From Dryocosmus kuriphilus (lineage: Eukaryota > Arthropoda > Insecta > Hymenoptera > Cynipidae): a stretch of 64,000 nucleotides of DNA. A program made the translations under genes and the position numbers. The notes under the pieces were generated by a model that was given only the letters and a program-made list of their open reading frames with translations, searched no databases and was not told the DNA's origin. Location: NCBI GenBank assembly GCA_038277395.1, contig CM076193.1, forward strand, positions 119,380,133-119,444,132, given 5' to 3'. Below are positions 32,133 through 42,543 of this stretch, piece after piece (position 1 is the stretch's first letter; each line of letters begins with the position of its first letter).

Positions 32133-32735
32133 TTCCTTTTTCTTTTCTCCCTCGTTCTCTCTGCCTTTTCTCTATGCTTCCCAGTTTACTCTATATCTTT
32201 TCTTTCTCTAAATTCCATTTATCATCCCATTATTCCCACTTCCTCTCTCACTTTCCTAACGTCTTCCCTGACGACCTCTTCCCCTTTCCTCTGCATTCCT
32301 TCAAGCTTCTCATACGTTTCTTCTTTAAATCCCTGAATCAGTCCTTCTATTCTATTCTATTCAACTTCTTGCCGACTCGTGCTGTTCTCTAGCATCCTTT
32401 CGTACGGGACTTCTTGAAACGAAAAATCCTACTCACCATCCGTCTCTCCCACCTCCCGCTCACATTCACCACCCCACTCTCGATCAGCATACACACCAAA
32501 ATAAAACAGATTCCGAACTTAACCTCACACACTCAGCAAATACTCCTTTTTCTCTTTTTTACACTTCTTCCATCTTCCGCGAGCCTTCCACTCATTCACT
32601 CCCACTTTCCACTCCCAAACACTCCATTTCCCACCTTTCTTTCCCCCCAAAAAACTCATTTTCACCTCACAAAAGACAAAAAGATAGCAGACCTTCCACA
32701 CGCGTGCTGTCATTATCGGCGCTGGAAACGGAAGC

Positions 32736-33409
32736 CTCGATAGGGAATTTACTCAATATTTTGCTCCATTTTCGACGAGAATTTCTGTGGTGGAATCTGA
32801 TTTCCTCATGGCTTCAAAAGGAGTTATAATAAAGCTCACACGATTCTTCCAAAGGGTGTTTATCAAGATTACAAAACTTTGTGCTTCCACGAGTACGCTT
32901 TTCATTATCACTGTTTATCGACGCCCTCATGTTTGGATTGGTATGTATCTATTCAGCGCATGCCTCAATGTTTTGATAAGACTGTATTGGACAGTTATTA
33001 CAAAGCTATCATGGTGGAATCAAGCTACCTCGTTGCTTTGAAGCTAATTAATTGCCTTTATGCGAAACTGGTTAATTAACTCAAAATCTGTGCTCGGGAG
33101 ACGGAGTAGTATTTATTAGAAGATCATCGCACACGAGAGGAAGTACATTGCAAAATTGATACCACTAATTAATTATAAATATGCATACATCACACTTTAT
33201 CATTACACCATATCGCATTTTAAAGATATTTTGTCATTAGTAGAGACTCCATTATTATGGAATCGTTTCCACGAGATTTTTTTATATGGCAATAGAAAAT
33301 AAGTTTGCTTAAGATCGAATACGATTATTCTTTAAAACCCCTTTAACAGCTGAATTTTTTGCAGTGGTTTGCCATACTCAGCATACAGTGAATTTAAATT
33401 CATAGATAT
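32736..33409. other. no gene recognised
   Basis: Flank of the LINE 5' end. Plus-strand frames of 84 and 66 codons at 32787-33079 overlap each other and lack domains. A GTGGAATC phrase recurs near 32790 and 33018. Confidence 0.4.
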
Positions 33410-33540
33410 TCATTGTGTAAAAAAAAATTCAGAATTTTTGAACCCTTATAAGCCATCCTCAAATAAGAAAATTAAGTCATCCAAAAATTTCAGTATTATT
33501 TCCTGTTATTTTATACAGCTCTAAATTAAAGAATAAGTAT
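33410..33540. repeat. satellite-like unit, left part, interrupted by insertion
   Basis: Shares CCTTATAAGCCA, TTTCCTGTTATTTTAT and TTAAAGAATAAGTAT with the units at 34727-35560. The unit stops at AATAAGTAT (33532-33540), where the tRNA-like array begins, and resumes at 34727. Confidence 0.7.
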
Positions 33541-33740
33541 AGCAGAACACGGAGACATATTTTCAAAAACTTACTTACCTGTATAAGACTTCTAATCTTG
33601 TAGAATAATTTATGTTAGATGTTATTATTGTTGACCAGCGTAGGTCTAATTTATTTTTGATGTTAGTGGTTTTGATCTACTTGGTATGCGTTAAAGCTCG
33701 GCGAGCTAAGATTATTTTAGCTTGTGAAAAAATTCTCTCT

Positions 33741-33812
33741 AGCCCCGCTGGGAAACGAACCCAGGTCTACAGATTGACGGACTGGTGCTCTACCCACTAA
33801 GCTATGGAGGGA
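33741..33812 (-). repeat. tRNA-like module, unit 1
   Basis: Minus-strand box A TAGCTTAGTGGG (33793-33804) is a perfect match to TRGCNNAGYNGG; box B GGTTCGTTTCC (33751-33761) has one mismatch. D arm (GCTT/GAGC) and T arm (CTGGG/CCCAG) can pair. Only about four of seven acceptor pairs form and the anticodon stem is weak, so it is tRNA-derived rather than a working tRNA. Confidence 0.75.
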
Positions 33813-34027
33813 CGAGATTCATTTTTCACAAACTCCAACAGGTACATTTCGACGAAATGGCAAACCTGTATAAGACTTCTAATCTTGTAGGATAATTTAT
33901 GTTAGATGTTATTATTGTTGACCAGCGTAGGTTTAATTTATTTTTGATGTTAATGGTTTTGATCTACTTGGTATGTGTTAAAGCTCGGCTAGCTAAGATT
34001 ATTTTAGCTTGTGAAAAAATTCTCTCT

Positions 34028-34099
34028 AGCCCCGCTGGGAAACGAACCCAGGTCTACAGATTGACGGACTGGTGCTCTACCCACTAAGCTATGGAGGGA
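34028..34099 (-). repeat. tRNA-like module, unit 2
   Basis: Identical to unit 1 over the module by eye. The loop sequence would place GTC at the anticodon position, but folding is not convincing enough to assign an amino acid. Confidence 0.75.
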
Positions 34100-34314
34100 C
34101 GAGATTCATTTTTCACAAACTCCAACAGGTACATTTCGACGAAATGGCAAACCTGTATAAGACTTCTAATCTTGTAGGATAATTTATGTTAGATGTTATT
34201 ATTGTTGACCAGCGTAGGTTTAATTTATTTTTGATGTTAATGGTTTTGATCTACTTGGTATGTGTTAAAGCTCGGCTAGCTAAGATTATTTTAGCTTGTG
34301 AAAAAATTCTCTCT

Positions 34315-34387
34315 AGCCCCGCTGGGAACGAACCCAGGTCTACAGATTATTGCCGGTCTGGTGCTCTACCCACTAAGCTACGGAGGG
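34315..34387 (-). repeat. tRNA-like module, unit 3, variant anticodon arm
   Basis: Differs from units 1 and 2 in the anticodon region (CAGATTATTGCCGGTCTGG on the plus strand), which allows a CAGA/TCTG stem, and lacks one A in box B. Units 1 and 2 are thus closer to each other than to unit 3, which suggests stepwise duplication. Confidence 0.7.
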
Positions 34388-34469
34388 ACGAGATTCATTT
34401 TTCACAAACTCCAACAGGTACATTGCGACGAAATGTCAAACCTGTATAAGACTTCTAATCTTGCAAGAA

Positions 34470-34726
34470 AATTTATGTTAGATGTTATTATTGTTGACCA
34501 GCGTAGGATTAATTTATTTTTGATGTTAATGGTTTTGATCTACTTGGTGATGTGTTAAAGCTCAACGAGCTAAGATTATTTTAGCTTGTGAAAAAAATAA
34601 TAATAATAATGCTAAAATAATCTTAGCTCGTCGAGCGTTAACACATGACCAAGTAGATCAAAACCATTAACATCAAAAATAAATTAAACCTACGCTGGTC
34701 AACAATAATAACATCTAACATAAATT
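34470..34726. repeat. long hairpin, 116-bp arms
   Basis: Arms 34470-34585 and 34611-34726 are near-perfect inverted copies (a few mismatches such as CAACGAG versus CGACGAG). The loop contains AATAATAATAATAAT. It forms the terminal part of the tRNA-like insertion. Confidence 0.88.
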
Positions 34727-34735
34727 AATAAGTAT

Positions 34736-35560
34736 TTCTGATCACGTAGGTATCTTGCGAGAAACTTTTGGATCATTAGAACTCATATAATTTAATATCC
34801 AATTAATTTATTATGTACCGAGTTAAAGAAAAATATACTAGAATATGCTGATGTATTGTAAAAGAAATTTTAAAACCATTAAAACCCTTATAAACAACTC
34901 AAACACCCTAAGAATGATAAAATTATCATTTATTTTCTGTCAAGGGCCTTTCAAAAAGTATGTAACGCCTGTAGGGGGGGAGGGGGTACCGCTGGCGTTA
35001 CACTAGTTTTAAAATTACATAAACTTACTGTAGAAAAAGCATTACGATAGGGGGAGGGGGGGGGCAAAATTGTCATAAATAAGGGTTACGTATTTTTTGA
35101 ATAGCCCCTTACTTTGTCATGCATTAAATTGAAGAATATATATATTTCAGATCAAGTAGGTATATTGTGAGAAACTCTTGAACACTTATAACCCTTATAA
35201 GCCACCCCTAATCTTAGAAAAACGACTCCTAAAATTGGAATCTAATATCTAATTAATTTATCATTTAATAATAATTCAAAGAAAAATACTCCAGAGCATG
35301 CAGATATATTGTAGGAAAACGTATAAACCATTATAAAACCTTACAGACCAAGCCGAATTTGAATAAAAAGCACCCCTAAGAATTATAAAGACATTAGCTT
35401 ACTTCCTGTTACTTTATCCTACTTAAATTGAAGAATAAGTATTTCGGATCAGTTAGGTATGCTGTGAGAAGATTTTGGAATATTGCAATTCTTATAAACT
35501 ACCCCTATATTATAAGAAATATCCCCTTCAGTAAGAGGCAAAGGAACTCACGTTCGAAGA
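34736..35560. repeat. degenerate satellite, ~290-bp unit
   Basis: Repeated landmarks AATAAGTATTTCNGATCA.GTAGGTAT, GTGAGAAACTTTTGGA, CCTTATAANC and TTACTTCCTGTTACTTTAT recur at about 34727, 35125 and 35416. The first interval includes a 165-bp MITE. The sequence is AT-rich and non-coding. Confidence 0.7.
34944..35108. mobile_element. 165-bp MITE inserted in the satellite
   Basis: Imperfect terminal inverted repeats: GGGCCTTTCAAAAAGTATGT at the left and, inverted, GGGGCTATTCAAAAAATACGT at the right. The interior holds two G-rich tracts (AGGGGGGGAGGGGGT, AGGGGGAGGGGGGGG). The satellite on either side is continuous if it is removed. The exact target duplication and superfamily could not be fixed. 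Confidence 0.7.
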
Positions 35561-35581
35561 GCATCCCGATTTTTTACACAA

Positions 35582-36400
35582 ATTTACAAATTTACTCAAT
35601 TTTTACCGACTTTTCAAAAGGATTGATGGAGATCTTTATACTGAAAATTTTGAAGATGGACGTAATATACACATTTTTCTCACCCTTTCAAGAGGACTTA
35701 ATCCTTTAAAAAAGGTAAAAAAATTGAGTAAATTATGTCAATCTTCAAAAACTTCAATAAGGAAAATATGCACCAATCCTCTTGAAAAGGCGAAAAAAAT
35801 TAAGTAAATTATGTCCATCTTTACAAATGTCACTTTCAAGAAAAAAATCTCTACTAATCCTCTTCAAAAAGTGAGGAACATTCTGTTTTATGTCCATCTT
35901 CAAGAATTTCGTAAATTTCAATAAAAAAAAGTTTCCATCAATCCTCTTGAAAAGTCGACAATAATTAAGTAAATTGTGTTTATCTTCAAAAATTCCAATG
36001 AGAAAAATGTTCACCAATCCTCTTGAAAAGGCAACAAAGATCGAGTAAATTATGTCCATCTTTACAAATGTCACAAATTTAAATAAAAAAATCTTCAACA
36101 AACCTCTTGAAAAGGCGAAAAAATTCAGTAAATTATTTACATCTTTAAAAAAGGCGAAAATTTCAATAAAAAAATCTCTATCAATTTTCTTAAAAAGGCG
36201 AGAAAAATTGAGTAAATTATATCCATTTTCAAAATTTTCAATAAAAAAGTCCCCATCAATCCTCTTGAAAAGGCGACAAAAATGGAGTAAATAATTACGT
36301 CCATATTTAAAAATTTTATTTAAAAAAATCTTCATCAATCCTCTTGAAAATGTGAGAAAAATTTAGTAAATTATGTCTTTCTTCAAAAACTTCGCAATCA
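35582..36400. repeat. ~79-bp minisatellite that changes orientation
   Basis: From about 35710 to 36400 some eight units carry AATCCTCTTGAAAAGGCGA and AGTAAATTATGTCCATCTT, roughly 79 bp apart. From 35582 to about 35705 the same units are inverted (CTTTTCAAAAGGATTGATGG, GAAGATGGACGTAATA). The minus-strand 194-codon frame (35754-36338) is only the repeat read through; its peptide core is RLFKRIDGDFF. No protein is inferred. Confidence 0.8.
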
Positions 36401-36549
36401 TAATCATTGGACGATCGTGGGACGACCATGGGAGAAGATGGACCAAATATTGAGCCACGCTTATTACTTATTCCACGCTTATCCCATACTGAGCAATATT
36501 GAGCCATGGTTCATCCACTGAACCGTCTCCACATGGGAGGCAGGACGTA

Positions 36550-37880
36550 CGAGGCACGTCCAGAAAGTAAGTGTACTCAATTTATGTAGGCTCCAAAAAA
36601 AATTTATTAAATAAAAAACATAGTTGGTTACACTTGTACATATGTAAGTTATTTTTCGACATAGTCACCATCCCTCTCGATGCGAGTGGTGAGCCGCGGG
36701 ATACATTTTTTGATGCCTGCCTCGAAGAAGTCTCCCGCCAGCTCTTTCGCCCACTTCTTCACCTTCCCCTTCACCTCCTCGATCGTTGAAAACTTGTTTC
36801 TACCCATGTGCACCTTCAGGGAAGTGAAGAGATGGAAATCTGAAGGGGCCAGGTGAGGGGAATACGGGGGGTGGTTCAAAACCTCCCATCCAAAAGAGTC
36901 CAGGAGTTGCTTCGTGGCGTTGCCGTGTGAGGTTTGGCATTGACATGCAGCAGGCAGACTCCCTTCGTCAGCATGCCCCTCCTTTTATTCTGAATCGCCC
37001 TTTTCAATTTTCTCAGCGTCTCACAGTATCTTGCCGCGTTGATGGTCTCCCCGTGAGGCAGATATTCAATCAAAATTATGCCTTTATGGTCCCAAAACAC
37101 GGATGCCATGATTTTTTTGACTGAAATTATGGTTTTGAATTTCTTGGCGGAGGGTGAAAAGGTGTGGCGCCATTGTTGACACTGCCTCTCAGTTTCAGGC
37201 GTGTAGTGGGCAACCAAAGTTTCGTCTCCAGTAACATTAGAGTAGAGAAAATCATCGCCTTCGCGTTCGTAGCGCTCCACAAGCTCTTTGGAGCTCTGCA
37301 CTCGATTCAACTTGTGCTGTTCTGTCAGCTGGTTTGGGACCCACCTCGCAGACAATTTCCGATATACGAGAGTTTCTGTGATTTTTTCGTGTAACAGGGA
37401 TCTAGAGATTTGCGGAAACATCACAGGAAGATCATCTAACGTCAATCTGCGATCGTCACGGACCGCAATCTCGATTTTTTCCAAAAGTTCGTCAGTCACA
37501 ATTGAAGGTCTTCCGCTCCTCTGATCGTCATGCACGGAAGTACGGCCATTTTTAAATTCGCGACACCACTTGTACACACTCGTACGATTCATAGCTCCAT
37601 TACCGTTAACAGTTTTCATCTCATTATAAATCCCAACTGGAGCGTTTCCCTTCACAACGAGGTAGCGAATGACGGCGCGAATTTCGCACTTCGCAAGAGA
37701 TACGATCGACATTTTTCGCGAGAGATGCTACTGCGTTAAGAGTTTTCAACACGCTAACCTCGGATTGGTCTCGTTTTGAAGGGGAGGGATCAGACTACGC
37801 GGCAGTGTTGCTAACATGTCGAAAAAGTATTCCGTACAGCTGTGAGAGTACCAGTACACTTACTTTCTGGGCGTGCCTCG
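36550..37880 (-). mobile_element. mariner element, copy 2 of 3
   Basis: Ends CGAGGCACGTCCAGAAAGTA at the left and the inverse of CGAGGCACGCCCAGAAAGTA at the right, flanked by TA at 36548-36549 and 37881-37882. Length 1331 bp. It sits just beside a 150-bp segment (36400-36547) with palindromic GGACGATCGTGGGACGACC and repeated ATTGAGCCA phrases. Confidence 0.95.
36649..37712 (-). pseudogene. mariner transposase, best preserved of three copies
   Basis: ATG at 37712 opens 278 uninterrupted codons to 36876: the helix-turn-helix N-terminus (SVYKWCREFKNG), GDETLVAHY with the first Asp, the catalytic middle, and HVNAKPHTA where family members have DNA, so the second Asp appears replaced by Val. A frameshift near 36900 moves the last part (YSPHLAPSDFHLF, with His in place of the third Asp) to another frame ending in TAA at 36649. 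Two of three catalytic Asp are changed, so it would be inactive even without the frameshift. Confidence 0.92.
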
Positions 37881-37882
37881 TA

Positions 37883-40313
37883 TGTGTCCCACTGACAGTT
37901 AAAGGATTAAATTTACTACAAAAAGAAGCGAATTTAACATTTTCACTGAATTGCTCTCAATTTTCGAGTAAATACTTACAGATTTCGGTTAATATTTCCT
38001 ATGTTTCTTTAAAATATTTACAGAATAAGTAACTTACGTTCAATTAAAGCGGAAAATTTTTTTTGTAGGGAGAATATTATTATGTTTTTGTAGACTTAAA
38101 GAAAAGTTTAGAAGTTTGTTTTATTCAAACAAAGATTTCTTTTAGTCTGAATTCATTACAAACAAATATTCACTTTTTTCAATCACATCATCGTAAGTAT
38201 TTTATTATTTATTTTGCTCTACGTCCACATACGAGAACTTCAGTTTCTCGCATGTCAGTGATTCTTGAAAAATGATAAAGTAACACTGCAAATATTCGCA
38301 AAATCTAAAATGTCACGCACGTTCCAAGAAACTTTTCTTTACGTGTTATCACGTACATACTTGAAGGGTGTGTTGATCTGCATATTTCATTCAAGAATTC
38401 GTAACCAGGATGTTGAATCTCAAAACGTCAGAAAGCCGTGTCAAGTTGGATAACCATACCGAGCATAAATTGATATTAGATTATCATTAGCAGAGGGAGG
38501 TGGATTTTCGATGCTGAAAATGATCAAACGATTGGTTTGACTTTCGAATCACGTGCAAATTTTTAAATAGAAATTTCCTGAGAGAATTCTATCCTTATTA
38601 AAAGATGATTTAAAGTTGTTTTAGTATTATGATTTTTTATCCATCATTGTTATATCACACATCAAACCGCGTTATTTACTATCTTCCAAACATATTTTTG
38701 TTCTAATATACATTTTTTAATAACTTTTTTTAGAAATAACAAAATTATTTTTTGTTTCAGTGTAATGCCATTTTCGTATGCACTAAATTTTTCAACATTT
38801 TTCTCATATGCGTATGTCAAAAACTTAATTACATTAGATTTTATAAAGCATTACTTCGAATTGATCTATGAAAAACTACAAATTTTATTTTTAATAACTT
38901 TATAGTCCCAAGTAAAAAACGGCTTCTACAAGCTGCTGGAAAGTTCGTTACAAGCCGACATATGCCCGAAAATGCAAATTTTGAGCTGGTAAGCTGTTGC
39001 ACGTATTTCCTGACACGTTTCCCGGATATTCAAGAGACACCCAAGAAGTGAGAACTTCTTAATCTCATCTCGATGGTGAATCGTCGAAGCTGGCCCGTAA
39101 GGTGGGAATTTCAATTGCTGATTCGATATCGATTCTTGATAGAAGCTATTGAATTTTATTAACTGAGTAATGATGCTCTCCGAGTTTAATATTCTCATCT
39201 CTAAATATAAGAGAAAATATATTTTCATGTTTTAAATCATTTAAAAAATCTCATGTGTCAAAGGCTACGAAGATCACTATAAAAAAATGCAAAAATTTAC
39301 TTTACCCTCTTTTTTGTTTAGAATAAAGTCCTAGCAAATTTTCAATATAAAAATGAAGTGTTTGTTCTACTATATGTCGTTTTGAGTTCTTTTTTTTTTG
39401 TTGAAACAAGAGAGGGAAAAAGAGAATCATGCTTGCCACGAGAAAAAGTAGGTTGTGAAAGAAATCCGCTGCGTTCCAACTTTGCAAAAGTGTCCCTGTA
39501 AATTTTCCTCAAGTAGCCATAGAGACTCTCCTATAAAAGTGGATCTTAATAAAATTACTGTATAAATGAAGAGTGGCTGAAAAAAACGGACATTACGGTT
39601 GCACCTGTTTAAAAGTACTGTTGCTTATTACAATCTTACTAAAAAAATCTGCAATGCAACAAATGTGCCAAATAAAATTACATGTAATTTATGAAATCAA
39701 AGTTAGCCAAGTAATTAAAAAAAATTATATTAAAATATATTAAAAAAAACATTTGTACCTAATAGAAATTTTTGAAGTAAATCTAGAAAAGCCATTGTAG
39801 CCTTTCTAAAACATGGTGAGATTATATAATTATACCATCAGTAATCCATTCCTATCAATATTTCAAAATAACTTTACCTATAGATTCAATCCCACCAAGT
39901 TCTTTGACGTCTAAAATAGTTTTTTAAAATTTAATTACAAATTTTCTATAGGGTCCTTTATGCAAAAGTTTTAAAAAATATATTTTAACATGAATTAAAA
40001 AAAATACTTGTCCAACTTTGATTCCAAAAGTTCACGTAATTGTACTAGGGAAATTGTTTGCATTGCATATGTTTTTTCTGAGATTTAAAGATCTTTTGCA
40101 ATTTAAAAATAAAATACAATTTCACAATAAGTTGACAATAATGCATTATTTATCCAAATCCTTCACCTAATGTTTGGTCTGGAAATCTTTGGTAACATGT
40201 TCTCGATATATATTTCACAAAAATACAATATATCTCTATATTATTATAAAAAGATCGCGCCGTTGCTGCGGCTGTTTGAAGAATTAAGATGAGGCTCGCC
40301 CGAGCAGGCATCC
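37883..40313. other. 2.4 kb AT-rich, no recognised gene
   Basis: Frames of 60-100 codons (for example 38926-39228 minus) have no domain, signal peptide or flanking splice signals I trust. No repeat structure was seen. Confidence 0.45.
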
Positions 40314-40530
40314 ACAGCCTCCAACGAAGTCCTCCAGAGCTTCCAACGAGGGTCTCTAGAATCTGCCGTGAGGGCCTACAAGCCTTCCACTTAGGCCTCT
40401 AGAGCCTTCCACGAGGGACCCAAAGCCTCCCACGAGGGCCTCCAGAACCTCCCATGAGGGTCTCCAGAACTTCTCGTGAGGGCCTACCCTGATACTTCCA
40501 CGAGGACCTTCAGGGCTTACCACGAGGGCT
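40314..40530. repeat. 22-bp GC-rich minisatellite, about 10 units
   Basis: Units resemble CTCCAGAGCCTTCCACGAGGG with variable positions and a mostly 22-bp period. It stands out from AT-rich flanks and ends just before the left end of the next transposon. Confidence 0.8.
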
Positions 40531-41275
40531 ACCATATACAGGTTGGCACAAAAGTATGGAAATCCCTGAATAACTCATCAGGAATGAATTTTGTTTGAAA
40601 AATATTAAACACAAAAGTTTTAGGATTGTTCCCTGGCTATTCAATAAGGACCTCGGTTTGACCTTGATCATGACTTTGAAGGTCATATCAAGGTCACAAT
40701 TATTTTGTTAACTGGGAAGACTCATTTTTTATTACGGATTTGGAAATAGCAGGTTTTACGTTCAAGTATGACCTTGCCCATGTCCTTGACCATGACTTTC
40801 AAGTCATTTCAAGGTCAAACCTATTTTTTCAACGGGAACCCTATTCAATTTTTTAAATGGGAAGCCCCATTTTTTATTGCCGATTTGGAAAGACCAGGAA
40901 ATTTTGGGTTCAATTATAACCTTAACCATGTCTGTGACCATAACCTTTAAGGTCGTTCCAAGGTCAAACTTGTTTTTTCAAATGGGAACCCCTATTTTTC
41001 ATTGTGGATGTGGAAAGAGCAGAAAATTTTATCCTCAAGTTTAAACTTGACCATGACCTTCAAGGTCATTCCAAGGTCACACTTGTTTTTCTCAGACGGG
41101 AATCCACATTTTTTATTACAGATTTGGAAAGAGCAGGAAATTTTAACTTCAAGTGTGGTTTTATCCATAATCATGCCCTTGGCCTTGAACCAGGCTTTCA
41201 AGGTCATTTTAAAAAGATTTTTTCCAAAGTTGTGAAAAATTACAGCCACTGTAGGGTACCTCCTAGCGATCCCAG

Positions 41276-41535
41276 TTAGTTGAGGCAACGCTAACGATCC
41301 CGGCCAGTTAAGGCAAGCAGATGGCCCGGCTAGTTAAGGCAAGGCTAACGATCCCAGTCAGTTAAGGCAAGGAGATGATCCGTACAGTTTAGGGAAGGCT
41401 AACTATCCCAGTCAGTTAAGGCAAGGCGATGGTCCATCCAGTTAAGGCAAGACTAACGATCCCAGTCAGTTAAGGCAAGGAGATGGTCCGCCCAGTTAAA
41501 ACAAAGCTAACGATCCCGGCCAATTAAGGTAAGAC
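41276..41535. repeat. ~29-bp tandem repeats inside element A
   Basis: About nine units of GATCCCAGTCAGTTAAGGCA followed by AGGCTAAC or AGGAGATG alternate. The same repeats occur inverted at 63045-63190 in element B, so they belong to the transposon. Confidence 0.8.
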
Positions 41536-41760
41536 TTACAACCTGTGTTCAAAATGTTCTCCACCAAAATCCTGGCAGATTCCTAGATGGACATAAAAAT
41601 TTTCTATCGCACTCCTTTTCATATCAGGTGTGATATCACCACAAGTATTGACTATTTTTCGTCTTAGATTTTCTAAATCTCATGGCTTAGTAACGTGCAT
41701 TTTATTTTTTATGTAGCCCCAAAGAAAAAAGTCAAGTGGAGTCAGATCAGGGGACCTGGC
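41536..41760 (-). pseudogene. transposase C-terminal fragment of element A
   Basis: The minus strand reads RSPDLTPLDFFLWGY, containing the third catalytic acidic residue of a DDE/D transposase, followed after a stop by ...FGGEHFEHRL and TAA at 41536. This is the IS630-Tc1-mariner C-terminus that element B lacks in part. The N-terminal two thirds are deleted. Confidence 0.8.
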
Positions 41761-42251
41761 TGGCCCTACAGTGGTTGTAATTTTTCAAAATTCTTGAAAA
41801 AATTTTTTTAAAATGATCTTGAAAGCCTGGTTCAAGGCCAAGAGCATGATTATGGATAAAGTCACACTTGAAGGTAAACTTTCCTGCTCCTTACAAATCC
41901 GCAATAAAAAATGGGGTTTCCCATTTAAAAACTTGAAAGGGGTTCCCATTTGAAAAAACAAGTTTGACCTTGGAATGACCTTGAACATCAAGGTCAAGGA
42001 CATGGTCAAGGTCATATTTGAACGTAAAATTTCCTGCTCTTTCCAAATCCGCAATAAAAAATGGGGCTTCTCATTTAAAAAACTGAATTTTACCTTGATA
42101 TGACTTTCAAGGTCGTGTTCAAGGTCTAACCGAGGTCGCCATTGAATAGACAGGGAAAAATCCTAAAACTTTTGTATTTAATATTTTTCAAAAAAAAGTC
42201 ATTCCTGATGATTTTTATTTTAAACTAAAACATCCGAGATGTTAGACATAG

Positions 42252-42542
42252 TGTGGGGACTTCCCTAGTTGGGACTTCCACCGGCAGGCGGACACCGCCT
42301 GTGGGGGCAAGATCCCCTCGCAAGTAAGAGAGTATCTTGTACCTTACAATTACCGGTTGGAGTTCCATCCTCCTCAGAGCGTCCATGGCAGGGTCCGTCC
42401 ACATTGCCATACTGATGAGTCCAGTGGCGGACCCGGGACGAAACGCACTCATCTCTTTTGATAGGCTTGCCCGGGCACCGCTATATGCGTCTCACCGAGA
42501 CTTCGTGCCTCCTGCCTTTTTATATATAGCACAATCGCTATA
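42252..42542 (+). repeat. 5' LTR of the TRIM-like element
   Basis: Begins TGTGGGGACTTCCC and ends ATCGCTATA. It is GC-rich for the region and contains TTTTTATATATAGC near its end, a possible TATA-like sequence. It differs from the 3' LTR at a handful of positions. Confidence 0.9.
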
Positions 42543-42543
42543 C

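Larger units (their letters stand above)
29196..32735 (-). mobile_element. LINE with endonuclease and RT, 3' end missing
   Basis: Same family as, or a close relative of, the half-LINE: its 5' end on the minus strand is GAGGCTTCCGTTTCCAGCGC at 32735. In order it has ORF1-like coding (31764-32132), endonuclease (30795-31430), linker (30102-30861) and reverse transcriptase (29395-29877). It then stops at a TA microsatellite (29178-29198), within the C-terminal part of ORF2. The AACC-tailed 3' region of the other copy is absent. No target duplication was found. LINEs are usually 5'-truncated, so the 3' loss is unusual. Confidence 0.85.
33541..34726 (-). mobile_element. 1.19-kb insertion of tandem 287-bp tRNA-like units with a terminal hairpin
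   Basis: Units start with ACCTGTATAAGACTTCTAAT at 33577, 33864, 34151 and 34440 (spacing 287, 287, 289). The first three are complete and very similar; the fourth stops after ~158 bp and is followed by a 25-bp AAT-rich spacer and a 116-bp inverted copy of its own 34470-34585 segment (34611-34726). The 9-bp AATAAGTAT stands on both sides (33532-33540, 34727-34735), and an uninterrupted paralogue of the site exists near 35416-35445, so this is a true insertion. It has no reading frame of note. Pol III control boxes lie on the minus strand. Confidence 0.85.
40539..42213 (-). mobile_element. long-arm Tc1/mariner-type element A, AAGGTCA-rich, right end truncated
   Basis: The left end CAGGTTGGCACAAAAGTATG follows TA (40537-40538) and matches the ends of element B (60950-63764). 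Left (40539-41265) and right (41765-42213) arms are inverted copies of each other built from ~120-bp modules with TGACCTTGA / CAAGGTCA motifs and a TTTTTTATTGCGGATTTGGA phrase. Between them are 29-bp tandem repeats and a transposase C-terminus. The outermost ~35 bases of the right TIR are missing. Confidence 0.85.

Noticed and set aside
23761..32743. Many long plus-strand frames rich in Ser, Leu, Phe and Pro across 23.7-25.0 and 29.5-32.7 kb
   Set aside because: They are the antisense of the pyrimidine-rich complement of the two minus-strand LINE copies, whose minus-strand frames carry recognisable endonuclease and RT motifs.
33741..34387. Cluster of three tRNA genes
   Set aside because: Acceptor stems pair poorly and the modules sit in identical 287-bp units of an insertion; they are tRNA-derived repeats.
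33577..34597. CRISPR array
   Set aside because: Units are 287 bp and fully repeated without short unique spacers, and the sequence is clearly eukaryotic. No cas-like gene is present.
35754..36338. 194-codon Phe/Lys-rich minus-strand protein
   Set aside because: It is translation of the 79-bp minisatellite.
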